Assembly: GCA_007922225.1 (NCBI GenBank) | Contig: ML679961.1 | Coordinates: 63,173,885-63,237,884 of the forward strand | Direction of reading: 5' to 3' | DNA length: 64,000 nucleotides | Origin: Emydura subglobosa | Taxonomy: Eukaryota; Chordata; Testudines; Chelidae | Shown: positions 30,269 to 44,500 of the stretch, piece by piece | Position numbering within the stretch: the stretch's first letter is position 1 | How the letters are laid out: every line of letters begins with the position of its first letter | Program-made: the position numbers and the translations under genes | The notes under the pieces: model-generated | What the model saw: only the letters and a program-made list of their open reading frames with translations | Told to the model about the DNA's origin: nothing | The model's database searches: none

Positions 30269-33200
30269 TCCACTTAGGACCAGGCCTGAAGCTACTTGGT
30301 TGGTATTAGATAGTCTTCTCCAGAAGGCCTTATCCTGATTGTAAACTTATACTGGCTGGTGGCAGAGATCCACTTTCTCTGGGGCTAGGTTGCTGCCAAG
30401 GCATAGAAAAGTTTAGGCCGCAGCCCCAGGGGAGTCATGGCCATGTGTTTGATGCCACCTGGCTAGTACTCTGGTGGTGGGGCCAGTTCCAGTTCAGTCA
30501 CTTCGGGCAAAGTTGATGGATCCAAGCAGCGTGGAGGGAGTGAGGCTTTAGAAAGGCTTTCTTCTTCCACTGTGATAACTGTTGCCATCCATTCCCAGTG
30601 TTCTTGGATATTTACCAGTCCTTATCTATTAGAGGATGACAGTCAACTACCGAGGACCATGGGATTCAATGGGCTTATAACTGAGAGTAGTGTGAGATAT
30701 ACCAGAAACAGTAAAGTGGCAGCTGCTGCTAACTGCCCCTAGGCCTCCTGAGATCAGCCCCTGATGGTTACTGACCTGGGAGAAATAAGGGAGGAGTAGA
30801 AACAGCTCTTATTTGTACCAGCTGTGGCTACTGGTCCCAAGGCTCCTAAGACTAGCCAACATAACTTCACCTCTGTACCTGCTTTGCCCTTGAAGCTGTC
30901 CTACTGTGCCCTGCTTTTCCTGATAGGCTTTCACCCTTTGTGACACTAAGTACCTGGGTCCACTTTCTCCAGCCTAATCATTTCAGAGGAAATAATGTCC
31001 AGGAAGTGATGCTAAGGGGAAATGACAAGCATTTTGAAAACTTATCCTCCTTTAGTGTATCTTTGTAAATATTTAGACTTAATCCTCCACTTCCTTTCAC
31101 CTTGTATAATCATATACATCAGTGCAGAGTATATAATTCAACCCAGTCAAAAGGGCAGTATTTTAAAATACTCCCTTTCAGATGTAAATCAGCACATGAG
31201 ATATAAGGCAATGAGGTGTAGGACTTGAATTGGGCAGATTAGCAACTCTTTTAAGTAGAATAACTGAGATATTAGGAAATCTGGCATTCAGAAGTTGTGA
31301 GTATTGGGGATTACAAGGAGGAACTGAAAATCATGTTTAAAAATTCCTATTTAAACTGATGAAATATTTGTTAAACATATTACTTCAGTACAGAGAATAT
31401 TTTGGATCTCAGAACAGCAAGATCAGTTAACGTTATCAGCAAAATAATCTTACACACTAATTATGTCTCATAATGTTATAAGGAAGTGTTCCTCCGCCCC
31501 TTAAAATGGTGAAAGGAGGGCAATAAAAAAAATATATTTTCAGGGCATTGTGTCCATCTTTCTCAACGTAGCAAATGGAACACAAAATAGAGACTGTAGT
31601 TTGGAAACTCTCTGGAAAAGAAATGTAATTTAATTGATATTCCATGAGCATGATGGTTGGTGTCTTTTACTAGGCAAATTTACACTCAGGCTCTGACAAT
31701 AAATGTGATATCTTTTTATTTTGATGAAAGAAAGAAATTTTTAGATGCTAAGATGCTCTGACGTTAGATCCTCTGGGTCTAGGCAAGACCTGGGCAAAAG
31801 AACCATTTGGGATGGAAAAACAAAAGTCCCTAGTGTAACTAGAGCAGCCTTCAAACTGCTCTGTTTATGCAATGCTGCTTCACAAAGATCAGAGGCATAC
31901 AATGGCATCCTGGTCATGCCCTTTTTACTAGTCGTGCTTCTTGCAGCAGAGGTGGTGACACAGGAGCTGCTAAGGTGGTCTTACACTTATGCTGGGAATC
32001 TTACACTGCTCAGCTCCATAGCGTATATGGCTGCTTTGCACCAACAAACCTACACAAAACAATTTGTGTGTCTGGGAGTCTGGCCCTTGATGTTCAGAAA
32101 GAAGAGGGGAGAGGACACTCTTACTAGTGCAATTGTAACAAAATTCAGATCTGCCACAGCTGAATGATTGTGTCCTTTCTCTTCTCTGTGTTTGTATTTT
32201 CCCTAGATGCTATATCAATCTTGTGACTTAATTATCAGTGATGGGTGAGAATTCTTTGTTTACATTATTTTGAGGGATACGATCAAATTGTACTCTTCTT
32301 CCCACTAAGGTAGATTCAACTCCATTCTTATTTAATCAATTCATAGTGAAATTACGATGGTCTGTGATCTCTCTTGTATATTTCTTTTAATGTATAAATA
32401 TTTTAAAAATCATTAACATGAGATATGAGAGCACCGTACGGTTGAGTTAGATCAAAAACTTAATTCTGAAGTTGTACCCTGAAACTAGAAGGTTAAAAAT
32501 CATAGACTGCTGTGCCCACTGCTTCTCTTCTCAGGTGAAAATGTTATAGTTAGCTGAAGCCATACGCAGTTTATTTTAACATGCGGAATTTCTATCTTTA
32601 CATGCAATTCTAACTGTTGGTACAAGAGAAGATACCAACCTGTTAAAAAAGAATGTTGATTTTTCCAGCAGTAGACGTCTTCTCAGATACCAGAATGATA
32701 GGTGCCATATGAAAACCTGGATTTGTAGATTGTTGGATTTGAAAAGGCAACAGTTGTAAATGCTTCTGTTAGAACAGTCAGGTGGTGCCCTTCCCACCTT
32801 TAGAGTTGAGCCTTGAGTTCTTCCCCAGCATTCCCAGCCATAATGATGTAAAGAACCAGCATCTATGACCTATTGTTGTAGTGCACTAGTGATCAGGTTG
32901 CTACTGGGTTGCACAGAACTTTTCAGTTACTATCCTGCTAGTGTTTTGTTAGATTGATATATTGAAGGGGCTGCACTGACCGTTATGAGGAAGCAGATGC
33001 TACCCTCCAATAGACAGGCTTCGTTTGTGCCTAACGCTAAGGTGCCCTTGTTTTAAAAGTGATTACGCTTGAGAGGATTTGCCCCCAGCTGTCTGTATGG
33101 GTCTGATCTGGCCGAGGCTGTTTCTGACAATAATGATGTTTAGCACTTTAGGGGTGAGATTCTGTGTGGCTCCAAGAGGGGCAGCACAGAATTCCTAGCC

Positions 33201-33654
33201 CGGTGGGTGGGGTAAGGTGGCTTAAGCCACCTCAGTGCCCCTCTCAACCTGGGCTGTTTTGTTGTGCCTAGTGTAATTTAGACAACCTTGGGAGCCTGTC
33301 CAAGTTGTATTAGCCTGTCCCTTGCTGCCTATGAGCTGTAGCACTACCCAGAAGCTGAACAGCAGTGTGAGCTGAGGCTCTGCCCCTCAACACACCCCTT
33401 CTGTCCCACCACTGGCCTTAGCCTCCCCCTACTCCAGGACTTGTGAGGTGGTCCTCACAAGGCAGCCTTGTGGGATGTCTTCCTCTGTTCCTGCACCAAG
33501 TGAACATTTCCCTGGCAGGCTCCAGGGTTTTTAGAGTCCCTTTATATGCTGCGCCCCTTTTACCTGGCATAAAGGGGACTGGGTGGGGTTGAGGATTTCA
33601 CTCCTACATCTTTTGTATGAACATCAATTGTATTAATACCTACATACCCAAATG

Positions 33655-33789
33655 AGATGTGTATTATCCCATTTTACAGATGGGAAAATGAGGCACGAGG
33701 AGTTCAGTGACTTTCCAAGATGACACAATGAGTCTTCTAAAGCTTCAGATAAGCTCAGGAGTTTCTAGTTCCTAGCCCTGTGATTCCTC
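33655..33789 (-). mobile_element. MIR-like SINE body
   Basis: ATTATCCCATTTTACAGATG, AAAATGAGGCACGAGGAGTT and CAGTGACTTTCCAAGATGAC are the reverse-strand MIR body. A hAT element inserted at its right edge. Confidence 0.7.
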
Positions 33790-34003
33790 CATTAGACCAG
33801 AGGTTCTCAAACTTCTTTTTTGCTGGGACCCCCTTTGAAAATATTTCAGGCTCTGATGATCCCCTCCCCCCAAGTTATGACCCCCCCATGCCATGCCACC
33901 ATTACCGGCATGTGTGGGGGCTAACAGCTTGCAAACCCCTCATAATAACCTCACCACCACCTGAGTGGTCACAACCCCCAGTTTGAGAATCCCTGCATTA
34001 GAC
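33790..34003 (+). mobile_element. hAT miniature element with 8-bp target duplication
   Basis: The element (33798-33995, 198 bases) has inverted ends CAGAGGTTCTCAAAC and GTTTGAGAATCCCTG. It is flanked by the exact 8-base duplication CATTAGAC at 33790-33797 and 33996-34003. Terminal sequence and 8-base duplication identify a non-autonomous hAT (Charlie-like) element. It inserted just at the edge of an older MIR-like SINE. Confidence 0.9.
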
Positions 34004-35516
34004 CATTCTGCCTGTCTGTGAAATAGCATCCCGTGTATCCTATATGCTTTCTAGAGAAGCACCGCTGTCTCTTTTAAACCATATCTATCATCAGCACATT
34101 GTCGCATCAGGTGTTATTTCTCCACCCACAAAGGCTGGACTCTAGTGCCCTCTGCTTGCTTACTGAACCAGCTTTAAACTGGACTCTTTGCTTCCCAGTG
34201 CTGCCTGTTGGCAAAATATGTGTAAATATATAAGATTTTTCTGTTCAGATGAGGTTTGCTCTTCTTGATCATTCTTTTACATAGTGTCACAGTCCTGTGT
34301 GGTTAGCGAATACAATGGGCCAAATTCATCCCTAATGTGATTCCAGTGTAGTGGCACCAGGGATGAATTTGGCCCAATATCACAACCCCGATTACATAGT
34401 AACTCAATGCATATGAAATGGACTTGGTCTGAACAAACTTTCCCAAAGATCGGGATGGGGGGATCCCAGTCTGATTTTTGCAGCTCTGGTTCTTTGCTAG
34501 TATGCACTGGTTACAGTAGAGTGTATTGAATCCAGGCACTGTTCACTGGATATAGCCATCAAAAGGGAGGAACAGGTTGATCATAATAAGGAATGAGCTT
34601 TTCTTTTAGACACCCAAAGGTTTTGCTAATCAGTAATGACACGAAAGAAACCCATTACAACTGCTATATCTGTCTTTGGAATCTAGCCCAAAAATAAACA
34701 CTTGATGTATTAACTGCCCCAGCACTTGTCACACCAATCAAATAACTGAAATAGACTCAATAAAGCACATCACAGATGACTGTTCTTTTTAACATTTTAA
34801 GTGTGCAATTTGGCATGGCTTTAAAGAAGTTTTGCAGACAGATGCGTACTAGCTTCTTGAGAATAGATGATCACTGAATATTAGCCAAACTCATGAGGAT
34901 CTCAGTCTAGAGCCAGTGTGGCATTCTCAGCTATGGTCGGAGGCTTTTCTAAGTGCAGAAGTGATGATGTATGAAGAGGGCTTTTAAGATGTAATGTCAG
35001 CCAAGGTGTCGTAAACTAGGAAGTGTTTCTTAAAGTGATAACTATATTAAAAAGGATGTGGGGAAGAGGATGAGGGATGGAGATTAAACAATCTGAATGA
35101 AATTATGTTGCAAATGCTGAAAAAGCTCAGCCACACTGTGATGTGCAGATGGCTGTTATTGTTGGAGGAGCGGTTTCCTAAGTAGTGGCTAGTGCAATTA
35201 TGGGCTATAATTTGAAGGCCCTTTTGTTTATTCACAGGCTTTCACAATGCAGACTGTTCAGGAGCAGATCATTGCCATTCAGTCACAGCTGCCAATACAG
35301 ATTGCAATGAAGGAGACACAAGTGACAGGTCACTAAGCCAGCATGCAGTCACTACTATTGTGTTGCTTTCCATTGGCGGAGTTGATTCAGGAATAAAGGA
35401 ATGGGCAGATGGTGCAAGAGTGAGACTGAAGTGGTTTAGTATTTTACCATTCACATATCTGCTGTTTTGCATCAAAATTCTCTTTCCTGTTCTCGCCCAG
35501 CCTCCACTATGGCACT

Positions 35517-35757
35517 TAAGCTGTGTCTATACTTCAGAGACTATACCAGTACCCATGCTGTAGTTTAGATGCAGCCTGCTGTCATAGAAGGAGTTTATTC
35601 ATCAGTGTAGGAACACCACCTTCCTGAAAGAAAATAGCATTCGTCTGTCAACATAACCCCAGTAAAGACAAAGCTAAGTCAGCATAGCTGTGTCAGTAAG
35701 GGATGTGAGTTTTTTTACACCCCTTCTGAAGCAGTTATGTCCAAAGCTTAAAGACCA
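35517..35757. repeat. Diverged MITE related to the 30.1 kb copy
   Basis: It begins AAGCTGTGTCTATACTTCAG and contains GTCAGCATAGCTGTGTCAGT and GGATGTGAGTTTTTTTACAC, shared with the 30.1 kb element. Its ends are not sharply defined. Confidence 0.45.
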
Positions 35758-37589
35758 AGCCTAAGATACCATGGTGACTGGCCTATTAGAAATAGCTAGC
35801 TAGAGACACCATGGGGAAAATCCACTGGTCACTAGGCTATTTTATTTTCAGGGGAGGGAGGATTCTTCTCTGTCCCCCTCCTCCACCATTTAACATTTTT
35901 TTAAAATAAAATTTCTCCCCCTCTGAAGGGCCTGTATTGGGCTGATCCACCTCTCAGGCAGAAGAGGACTAGCTGTAGTTTTCTTTCAGTAGGGACTAGT
36001 GGAGAAGATAACTGCAAAATAGGGATTCGGGTCCAAACTCCCCCAAGTTCAGATGTATTTGGATCCAGTTTGGTCAAACCTATCCCTAAACTGAATAAAA
36101 ACTTTAAAAAACTAAACCATACTTCCAAACTCTAGCCAGGGTAAAAAATTATTTGGCCAAAACTATTTGCTAAGTTTCTGTCAAATTTGTAAATTTTTGA
36201 CCCCAAATTGTATTTTTGGCAAATTAACCATTTGTCCAAAAAAACTCTCCCAGCTCTCACTGTAACTAATTTGGAGGGTCCTTGTGCTAGCTGGGACACA
36301 GGAAACTCTGCTTCTGGACAAGCACAATAAAAAGCGGATCAAGTAGTCCTATGGAAGCGATAGCTTCAGAGCTGCTCTAAGAGAACCTGTGCCCAAGAGG
36401 ACAGAGCATTGCCATGTCCACTAGAGCATGTCTATGCGGAGGGAATCTTGCCATACTAGCAAGTAGTATGTATTGAATCTGGGGAACATCTTCATGCATG
36501 TTCTACAGTCTGAAATTACTGCTAGGTACTTGCAGGTCATCCTCATTAAAAATGCAGGCTTTAAAAACACCCACTGAAGGCCAAGAGCTCATGTTGTCTG
36601 CTGGAGCCAAATTATTAAATACATCAGACACCATGAGCCAGTGGCATAGCTACTGCCATAGATTTGAAAGCAGGCCCACCCAATCAGATTTTGAGCAATT
36701 CATCCTGCATTTTTATCCGCTCCCATTTCCCGCCTGACACAAGGCTTGTGCCCACCCGGGTCAACTACAGCCGCTGCCCAAAAAATCAGGTCTGGCTACA
36801 CATCTGCTATGAGCTTCTTCATTTCATTTCCCCAATGAGCAAAACAAACGGTAGATCTTTCAGGTCCTAGAATCAAATCAGAGTACAGCTACTAGATAGC
36901 CTAGCAGCAGGGAGCTGTTTTCCAGTGTTGCAGGAAACACAGGCAGCCTTCAAAGTAACTCTTGATTACAGCCCATTACTGTTAAAAATACAGAGCTCTA
37001 TTGTGTTCAGAAAGTTAAGGGAGAAGCTTATTCAAACCTGTTTGATATTTAACAGCAGTGTCCCCATTAAAGAGAGTTAGTGGTTGAAATGGCTAAGCAA
37101 TCATTTCAAGAAGGTTGTAAACTTAACATAGGGGAAAATTAAGTCATTAACTGTCAAACCTGCTAAGAACTTGTGTATTTTTAGCTTGCCTGCAGTTTGA
37201 GTGGTGTAGGTAAGTAAGTCCAAATTGTTTCCTGTCCCTTTCCTGCTGTGCTCCCATTTCTATTGACTTTCAAGTGAACTGTTAGCTTAATAATGAAACT
37301 GACTGGAATAACTGATCTGTAGAAACTCGTTTTGCAGGTGATGTTTCACAATACAGAGGATAGTTTTCTGCTGATTGATGGATTCAGATTCTGAATCCTG
37401 CACGTTAGTTTTGTTAAAGAACTAGACAAGGCCATTGCCAAAATGCTCACTTCAAGCAAGTGTGATGGCAAAAGGTGGAGAAATTTCTTTCCAGGGAAGG
37501 GAAAATCCTTCTGTTTCTCTCATTCTAAAAAATATTCTACTTTAAAAGGGAGACACTGTGGGGTATGTTGCTATGCAACTGAAAGGAAC

Positions 37590-38545
37590 ATATGATTTGC
37601 TATACTGGATGAGACCAGTGGTCAACAGTGGCTAGAACCAGATGCTTCAGATGAAGGTTCAGGGTGCCTTGCCATAGACAGGAATCATCTTCCTCAGGGA
37701 TGTCTCCTCCTAGCCCCCAACTGGTAGAGGTTGTTTTATGCCCTGAAGCCTGAGGGTCCCTCTGCAGATCCTCAAAGTCTTTTCCAGGCTTGACTGACCT
37801 ACATAACGGTGTCATTTCAAAATTTTGCTACCTCCCTGCTCACCCCAGATCATTAATAAATACATTAAAGGCCACATTAAGTGGTATGGAAAGTTGAGGC
37901 ACCCCACTATTAGCCTTTCCCTATGATGAAAATTGACTGTTTATTCCTATTCTTTGTTTTCTGGCCTTTAGATGATTTCTGATCCATGATGATGCTTTGC
38001 CTCTGGCATCATAACTACTTAGTTACCTTAGTAGTCTCTTATGAGGGAATTTGTCAAAGGCCTTCTGACAATCCTAATAAATTATATCAACCAGTTCTCT
38101 TTTATTCACTCTTTTTATTGACATAGTCAAAGAATTCTAATAGATTAAAGAGGCATGATTTCCTGTGCAGAAGCTGTGCAGGTTAGACCCTCTTCTATCA
38201 TGATCTAAATGTTTTATAGTTCTATTTTTAATGATCAGTTCAACCAGTTTATTAGGAAGAGAAATAAGGCTCACTGGCCTGCAGTTCCCCAGATCACTTC
38301 TAGTGCCTTTTTAAAATAATGAGTACATTTTCTACTATCCAACCCTCTAGAACAATAGATGATTTTAATGAGATTGCATGTTTCTACTAGCAGCTCAGCC
38401 ACTTCGTACTTGAGTTCCTTCAGAAATTTTGGATGTATAAAATCTGTGCCTGGTGACTTGTCGCATTTTAAATGATCACTTCATTCCAGCACCTCCTCTT
38501 GTAGTAGCTCAATCTCTGATAGTACCCTATATCTACTGTTGAGTT
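37590..38545 (-). mobile_element. CR1-type LINE fragment, decayed RT, minus strand
   Basis: The reverse complement matches the + strand element at 60.8-61.5 kb piece by piece: a GGAGGT-GAACTCAAGT stretch, a GCCTCTTTAATCTATTAGAATTCTTTG-like segment on the complement, and a QKAFDKFPHK-like motif. The right side (about 37590-37830) carries a related tail (GGATGAGACCAGTGGTC). It is full of stops and indels, so it is an old copy. Confidence 0.65.
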
Positions 38546-41500
38546 TGATGGTAGCGCCACTTCTGACAATCTTCCAAAAATCTAGAAGTTTGTCATGTAT
38601 GAACTTGATTGGAAATCATGTCTCATGAAATGAAGAATTTTCTCCTGCTTGAAAGTGCTGGTCTCCCTCTCTATGAAGATCTTCTCCCGCTTGAGATTTG
38701 TGGTCCCTTCTTCTCTCCCCAAATACTTCCACTTACTGGGATTCCTCTCCTGCCTGCTTTTGGTTGAAGTACTGAAGGGAAAGAGCCTATAATGTCAGGA
38801 ACTATTTTTTTTCATTGACATTATTACATATCGCGAGCATGGTGATCAAAAAAGTTCCTCTCTGAAAGTCAGTGTTTTTCTTTTTAAGAGACTCTTTTGA
38901 GGGCCTGGCAGTGATCACTGTGTGAGATCATGGATTGCTTTTTTGTGACTGTGTCAGCCTCTTGAAACTGTACGGCAGTTTAAGCCAACCCTTTATAATT
39001 GAGAGTGCCTGCAAAAACCCTGTGAAATGCAATCTAATAATCTCACAGAGAGGGGAGTGGAAGAACGCCCATCCTAATAGCTTGTGCTTTGGCTACACTT
39101 GTAAATTAAAAAAAATCATAATAAGACTGTAGCAAAAGGGGTCTGGAATCCATTACAGGTGCTGTCATCTGTTATGAATGCAGAGCATGAGGTAATTAGG
39201 GTTTATCTAGGTTTTCTTCCCCATCTTAAGGTTGTTCCAGCATTGTACCCAGTGCAAGGCAGGAAAGTATTTAAGAATAGTGGCATATAAGAGCCTTTTA
39301 TCCACAGAATGCCTTCTCGTATTCCTTGACTCAATCTATCCCTCTTTCAAATACCAAAAGTCAGGGTAATGGGAAGGTTGAAGGGAAATAAGCAGCTGGT
39401 AACCTTCCAAATGGGCAGGAATGTGGTTTGAAGTCTCCACTGAATTCAGCAGTGCTGTGGAAGAATTGATAACATTTGTAAAGAGTACATTCTGAGCTCA
39501 TAGGGTAGTTGGATTTAATTATCTGAGATATTACTCATGCTAAGTTCTCTACCAGCTCTGAAAAGTGCGGTGCGTAGAAATGTGAAACACTGGGACTGGT
39601 GTTTAAATGGGCTTCACTTACTTTTTTTTAAAAAAAAAAGTCAGGTTCAACCAAACATTTTGATAGAGATTGGTTTGAGCTGCAAGTTTTAGGCATGAGT
39701 ACTAATGGGGGTTTGGGGAGTCTGGTTAGCTTATGTATAAAGTGAGGTCCTAATTGCAAAACTTGGTCCTGTGTCTGGATTTCAGACTACCCAAGAACTC
39801 AGGGGAGTTTGGATATGGGTATAATTGTTTCAGGTCTTGATTTTAAACACTCCTCCATTTTGGTTGCCTTGGGATTCTGTGTCAAACCTGGGACCCCTCT
39901 CTAGATATTAAAAGTTGGTTTTTCAGAAGGCAAGCTGCATTATGTTGTAATACACTATTAGTGTAACTCTGGAGAATATCTTTGTTTTGGATTGAGTCCA
40001 GTTTTGTTATATATATGTTTTCCAGATAATAAGCTAATATAGTGGAAATATTTGTACCCTTCAAAGGGAATGCTGTCAAGATGTTTTCAGCCCCAAATTT
40101 AGGTTTTGTTGAAATGAAAAGGGTCTGGGAAAAGTCATTCTTGACATAATTCTACTAACTTTGATTAAAAGAATGTGTCCTTATATGATTTTGGGAATGG
40201 GGCACAATGCAAAATTCAGATCCTAATCCCACTTTCTGCCCCAAATTTAGGGGAAGTTTGAATCTGGATTTGAATCTGAAGTCTATTTGGCTTTATCTGT
40301 CTAATGGTCTTGAAGCAAACCTTGAATCTAATTACTTCCACATTTGGGGAATTTCAGACCTGAACTTCAAGGCTTGGGGACCTTCTCTAATTATTGATAA
40401 GGTTTTAATGAAATAAACAAAACAAAGCTGCATGATATCTTGAATTAACCCCTAGACTACTTAGTAGTGATGTTAGCCAGCTGAGATCTGTGTTGGATGT
40501 GAAATGCTTTGAGTTCTCAATTTTCATAAAGGGTGAGTGGGCTGGGAGCTATTTTCTCCCCTTCTTTTTGAGTCAAAGTTAAGTGTGAAACACTAGTAAT
40601 TAAAGATCACAATTTCAGGCTGTGTCTGGAAGCACAGCCTCCAGCAGAGCCAGTCTTTGCTCTGGGAACCTAATGAATGCAGCTGACCTGTAGTAGGTTG
40701 CCTGATTGGCTACATGGCCTGATTGATTGGAAGAGTCAGCAGACATTCTCTTAAGCCCAGCAGCAGTTCCCTAGCTGCTTGAAGGATTTATTCATGGCTG
40801 TGAGAATTCCTACACCTATTTATTCCTAGGGTTGGCTCACTCTAGGTAACCCAGTTCTGACTCTCAGCTCTGATTCCTGACTTTGGCTCTGATGCTTGGC
40901 CTGTGGCTCAGGCTCTAGTACCTGATTACTAAGTCCTGTTCTAACCATTTGGCATGACCATCCACATCCTAGTCACTGGCAGGTTGGTGTCTAGCTTGCC
41001 TCCAGTTGAATGCACACAATGTATATGTACAGCTGGTTTGCACTTGCAAAGAGCAGGTGCACACAGTATAAAAATACTAACTCCTCTGTGTACAAGTGAC
41101 AATTTGTACTTGCAGCCTCTGCAAATTGTTTGTGCAGATGCAAATATTTTTATTCAATATGGGAGCAAGAGCATATGGGGGTGTATGCATGTGCACATAT
41201 AGCTCTGCAGTTGCACCCATGGAAGCTGCAGGATTTGGATTTAACCCTAGAGCCATTTTTATGCTGCACCTAGAACCATGATTTGTGTTACTGCTTTGTG
41301 GATATGACTGGCTTAGCTGGCTTCAAGTTACAAAGCTTGGTTTGTGTCAACCAACCAGCTCTTCTGCTATCACCAAACCTAGCAGTCTACCTAATTGTAT
41401 TTTTTTAACAATACATTTGGGGCAGCTTTCCCAGAGTGCCCCAAGAGCTCTTATCTGCAGTAAGGACAATGGGCATTTTAGCAGGCTCCTTCTGCTACTG

Positions 41501-44500
41501 ATCCTGGGATTTCTTACTTCAAATCCATAATCTCTTCTGCACAGTGGCCACCTGGTATCATGGATTCTTCCTTTCCCTGCAGGTTGTTTCCAGTATCTGG
41601 AGTTTGATGCTTGACAGAAGCAGAGCAGGGCAGAAAAAGTAACTGCTTCCAGAGCACTCTGAGGTGAGCCCTGAAAAAGAGATTGAGGTTTGTGCCTGAC
41701 TCCACTGCCCGGCTAAACTGTGAGAAGGGCAGACTCAGGGTCTGGCCAAGTTCTCTCCACTCATGGGACAAAGTTGGGGTTGTCTGGACCAGTGTGCAAT
41801 CAGTGAAGCCTTTACCAAATGGGGGTTTCGTGGTTTTCTATAGAAAGAGCTGTTGCCGTGCAACAGGAGGTTTAAAAATTTAAAAATAATTAACATTTTT
41901 AAATGGCACAAACTAGTCCAAAAAGCTGCGTTAAAGTGCAGCTATGCTGCTTGCTTGCAGCTGATCGGCCATCATTTTTTTGAGGCTGGCAAAAGCTACC
42001 AGTTTGCTATTGTACAGGGGGTGCTGGTGAAAGGAGATGGGGCTAGAATGTGTCAGTGGTCCCTCTATGGTCTGGGACCAAGTGGTGCCAAAGTCTCCAA
42101 TATCATTTGCATTGTATAAGCTGGGAACAAATGGTCATGCTGCTGACACCCCAACCAAATTACCTAAATAAATTCATTGGCTATATAACCATTTCCTAAT
42201 AGATTCTGAATATTCTGCTGGTATTGGCCATACAATAGGTCATATGCAGTGACACTATTGAAGGGCCCTAATTTATCATCCTTTTTGGCAGAAAAGTGAA
42301 GGATTAGGTGGGTCACAGTGAGAACTCTCTCTTGCCCCTTGGGAGTATTCCTCCAGGTTAAGATTGAGTCCCATTGTGGTGCTGCTGTGGGGGGTAAATT
42401 TGAGCAGTTGCTGCTTGTTCTCTGGATTTCCTATGGTACAGCTGTCACTCAGCTTCTTTCCTGGCACTTAAATTCACATTTAGTAATTAACACTCCGAAA
42501 ATGTTAATATGTGAATTATACCATTTTCTTGACTCACAAAGCCTTATCACTAACCACGCCAGAAGTGCTATGAACTTGCACATTATATCAAAGCTTCAGT
42601 CTACCAGTGGAGCAGTCAAGGTTTTCCACTGCTATAAACAGTGGCGTGCACACAAAAAAAACCCCAAAAAACTTTCAAGTGGCCTTTGTTGTAGGTAAAT
42701 TCATTCCAGACAAAGTCAATAAGAGGAATTTACAAAAATGTGTTTTAATCGGGCTCCGTATTTCAAAAGAATTGGCCAGTAACTCCAGAGCTATGGGTTT
42801 GCTCATGGTATAGACTCTTTAAAGCACCGGGAGGGGGAAAAATAGTGGTCTGAAAAAAGTGGGGGTTCTATGACTTTTTACAGAAATGAAAGCGACATCA
42901 ATTCTGTCCCCAGCCCTGACAGTTCTGCCCCCTCAACCTCTCCTCTGCTCTTCCTATCGTTTCTAGGGCTTTTCATCCCCCTTTCTCAGGGAGGGGCTGC
43001 AGCGGGGTCCCCAGGGAGAGGCAGAGGTGCTCTGCTATTCCTGTTCCTCATAGGAGGGGAGAAGGGAGCTGTTGGGCTCTTTCTGCTTCTTCCACCCCTC
43101 CTGTGAGAATGGTGCGGGTTCATAAGGGGAGTGGGGAGAGTTCTGTCTGTCTCCTGCAGTAACCCTGGCTGGCTGCGTTTCTCCACTGCCCCACCTCTTT
43201 GGAAAAAGCTGTCAACTGGGGTTTTCCCTCAGTGAGGGTCAAAATGTGCTCCCCTCAGGGACTTGGACTAAATGTTACTTACTGGTTTGTGACCATTTTG
43301 AGCACTCTTTCCTAATATCCTTCTCCACAAATACACAGGGTGGGGGTGATCCAGCCTCTCCCACGGGGAACAATGCCTTTGCAATTACCCGGATGCCATG
43401 GAGGAGCATGGCTGAGACTGGGTGGGTGAAGGAGTGTTCAAAGTAATTAACACACACTGAGGACAACCTGACCCTATTTCAGGTAACCGGGAGTTCCTGG
43501 TAACGATATTAGACAAATAACACTGATTTGCTTTGGTAGGGTGTTGTGCAGTGTAGAGTACCATAATTGTAGCCTCAATAGAATCATTTTATGATTGCAG
43601 TGAGGGATTGATTGAGGGAACTGAAGTCTGGAGAGAACAAATACTGCAAAGAATTGTTTTTAAAAATATGAAATGTGCAGAATATTGTGGAATTTAGGGC
43701 TGGAGCGTGAATCCGTGTAACATCACTCCGCTAACTGATCATCTCCAGGCATGCAAAATCACATATGAGAAATAACCACCTGGAGCAAAGATGGATGGTG
43801 GCACAGGATGTATTTCTTTAGTCTTATGCTTTGCCTCCATGGGCAGGTGTTTGATGACTTCTGGGTGGGGAGGGGAGTATTTTGTGACTTGTTTGAAAAC
43901 AAATGTATTGAAGGGGTGTATGTGCCCTGAGATTTCAGTGATTGGGGGATGGTGAGTGTTCTCAGTTGCCTCTGAGGGGTCCTCAGTACTTTTGCAGAGT
44001 TGGATCCCAGGTGCATCTTGGGCCTGATCTTCACCACTGTAGTTAATGGGCATTTTGTCATTGATTTTTTTGACTACTGCAAGGTAGTAGTGGGCCTTAA
44101 ATTTACAAAGCAAACCAAGATCAGGAGCTACAATAAAATAGAGCACAGAAGTTTAAGTGTTACTTACTTAATTAGCCTTGTTAAAGCTATAGATATAAAA
44201 CGTAAGTACGAAAATAATCTTTGGGGGGAAAAAACAAATCCAAAAGCAGACGTAACTAAACATCTGAAGTATGAATAAGTGTCTATGCGCTAGAAGCAGG
44301 CTTCCCTCTGATTATATTTATTTTTCTCTCCTGAGGAGGCAGCTTATCAGTCACTCCTGTTTATTCATCCTCTGAGATATAAGTCTCCTCACGAGTGAAG
44401 GTAAATATTAAAAACACTATTTTATTCCAGCACAAGTATTTTGTCTGGCAGACATTGCTGATTCAGGAAATAGTGTACAACATACAGGCCTTACGCAAAA

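Larger units (their letters stand above)
29150..33650. other. Intergenic, apart from two short MITEs
   Basis: No exon recognised. A 140-codon plus-strand frame at 31745-32167 is the longest open frame. It includes a hydrophobic run (MPFLLVVLLAAEVV) but lacks any known domain or a plausible gene structure, so it is left unannotated. Confidence 0.5.
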
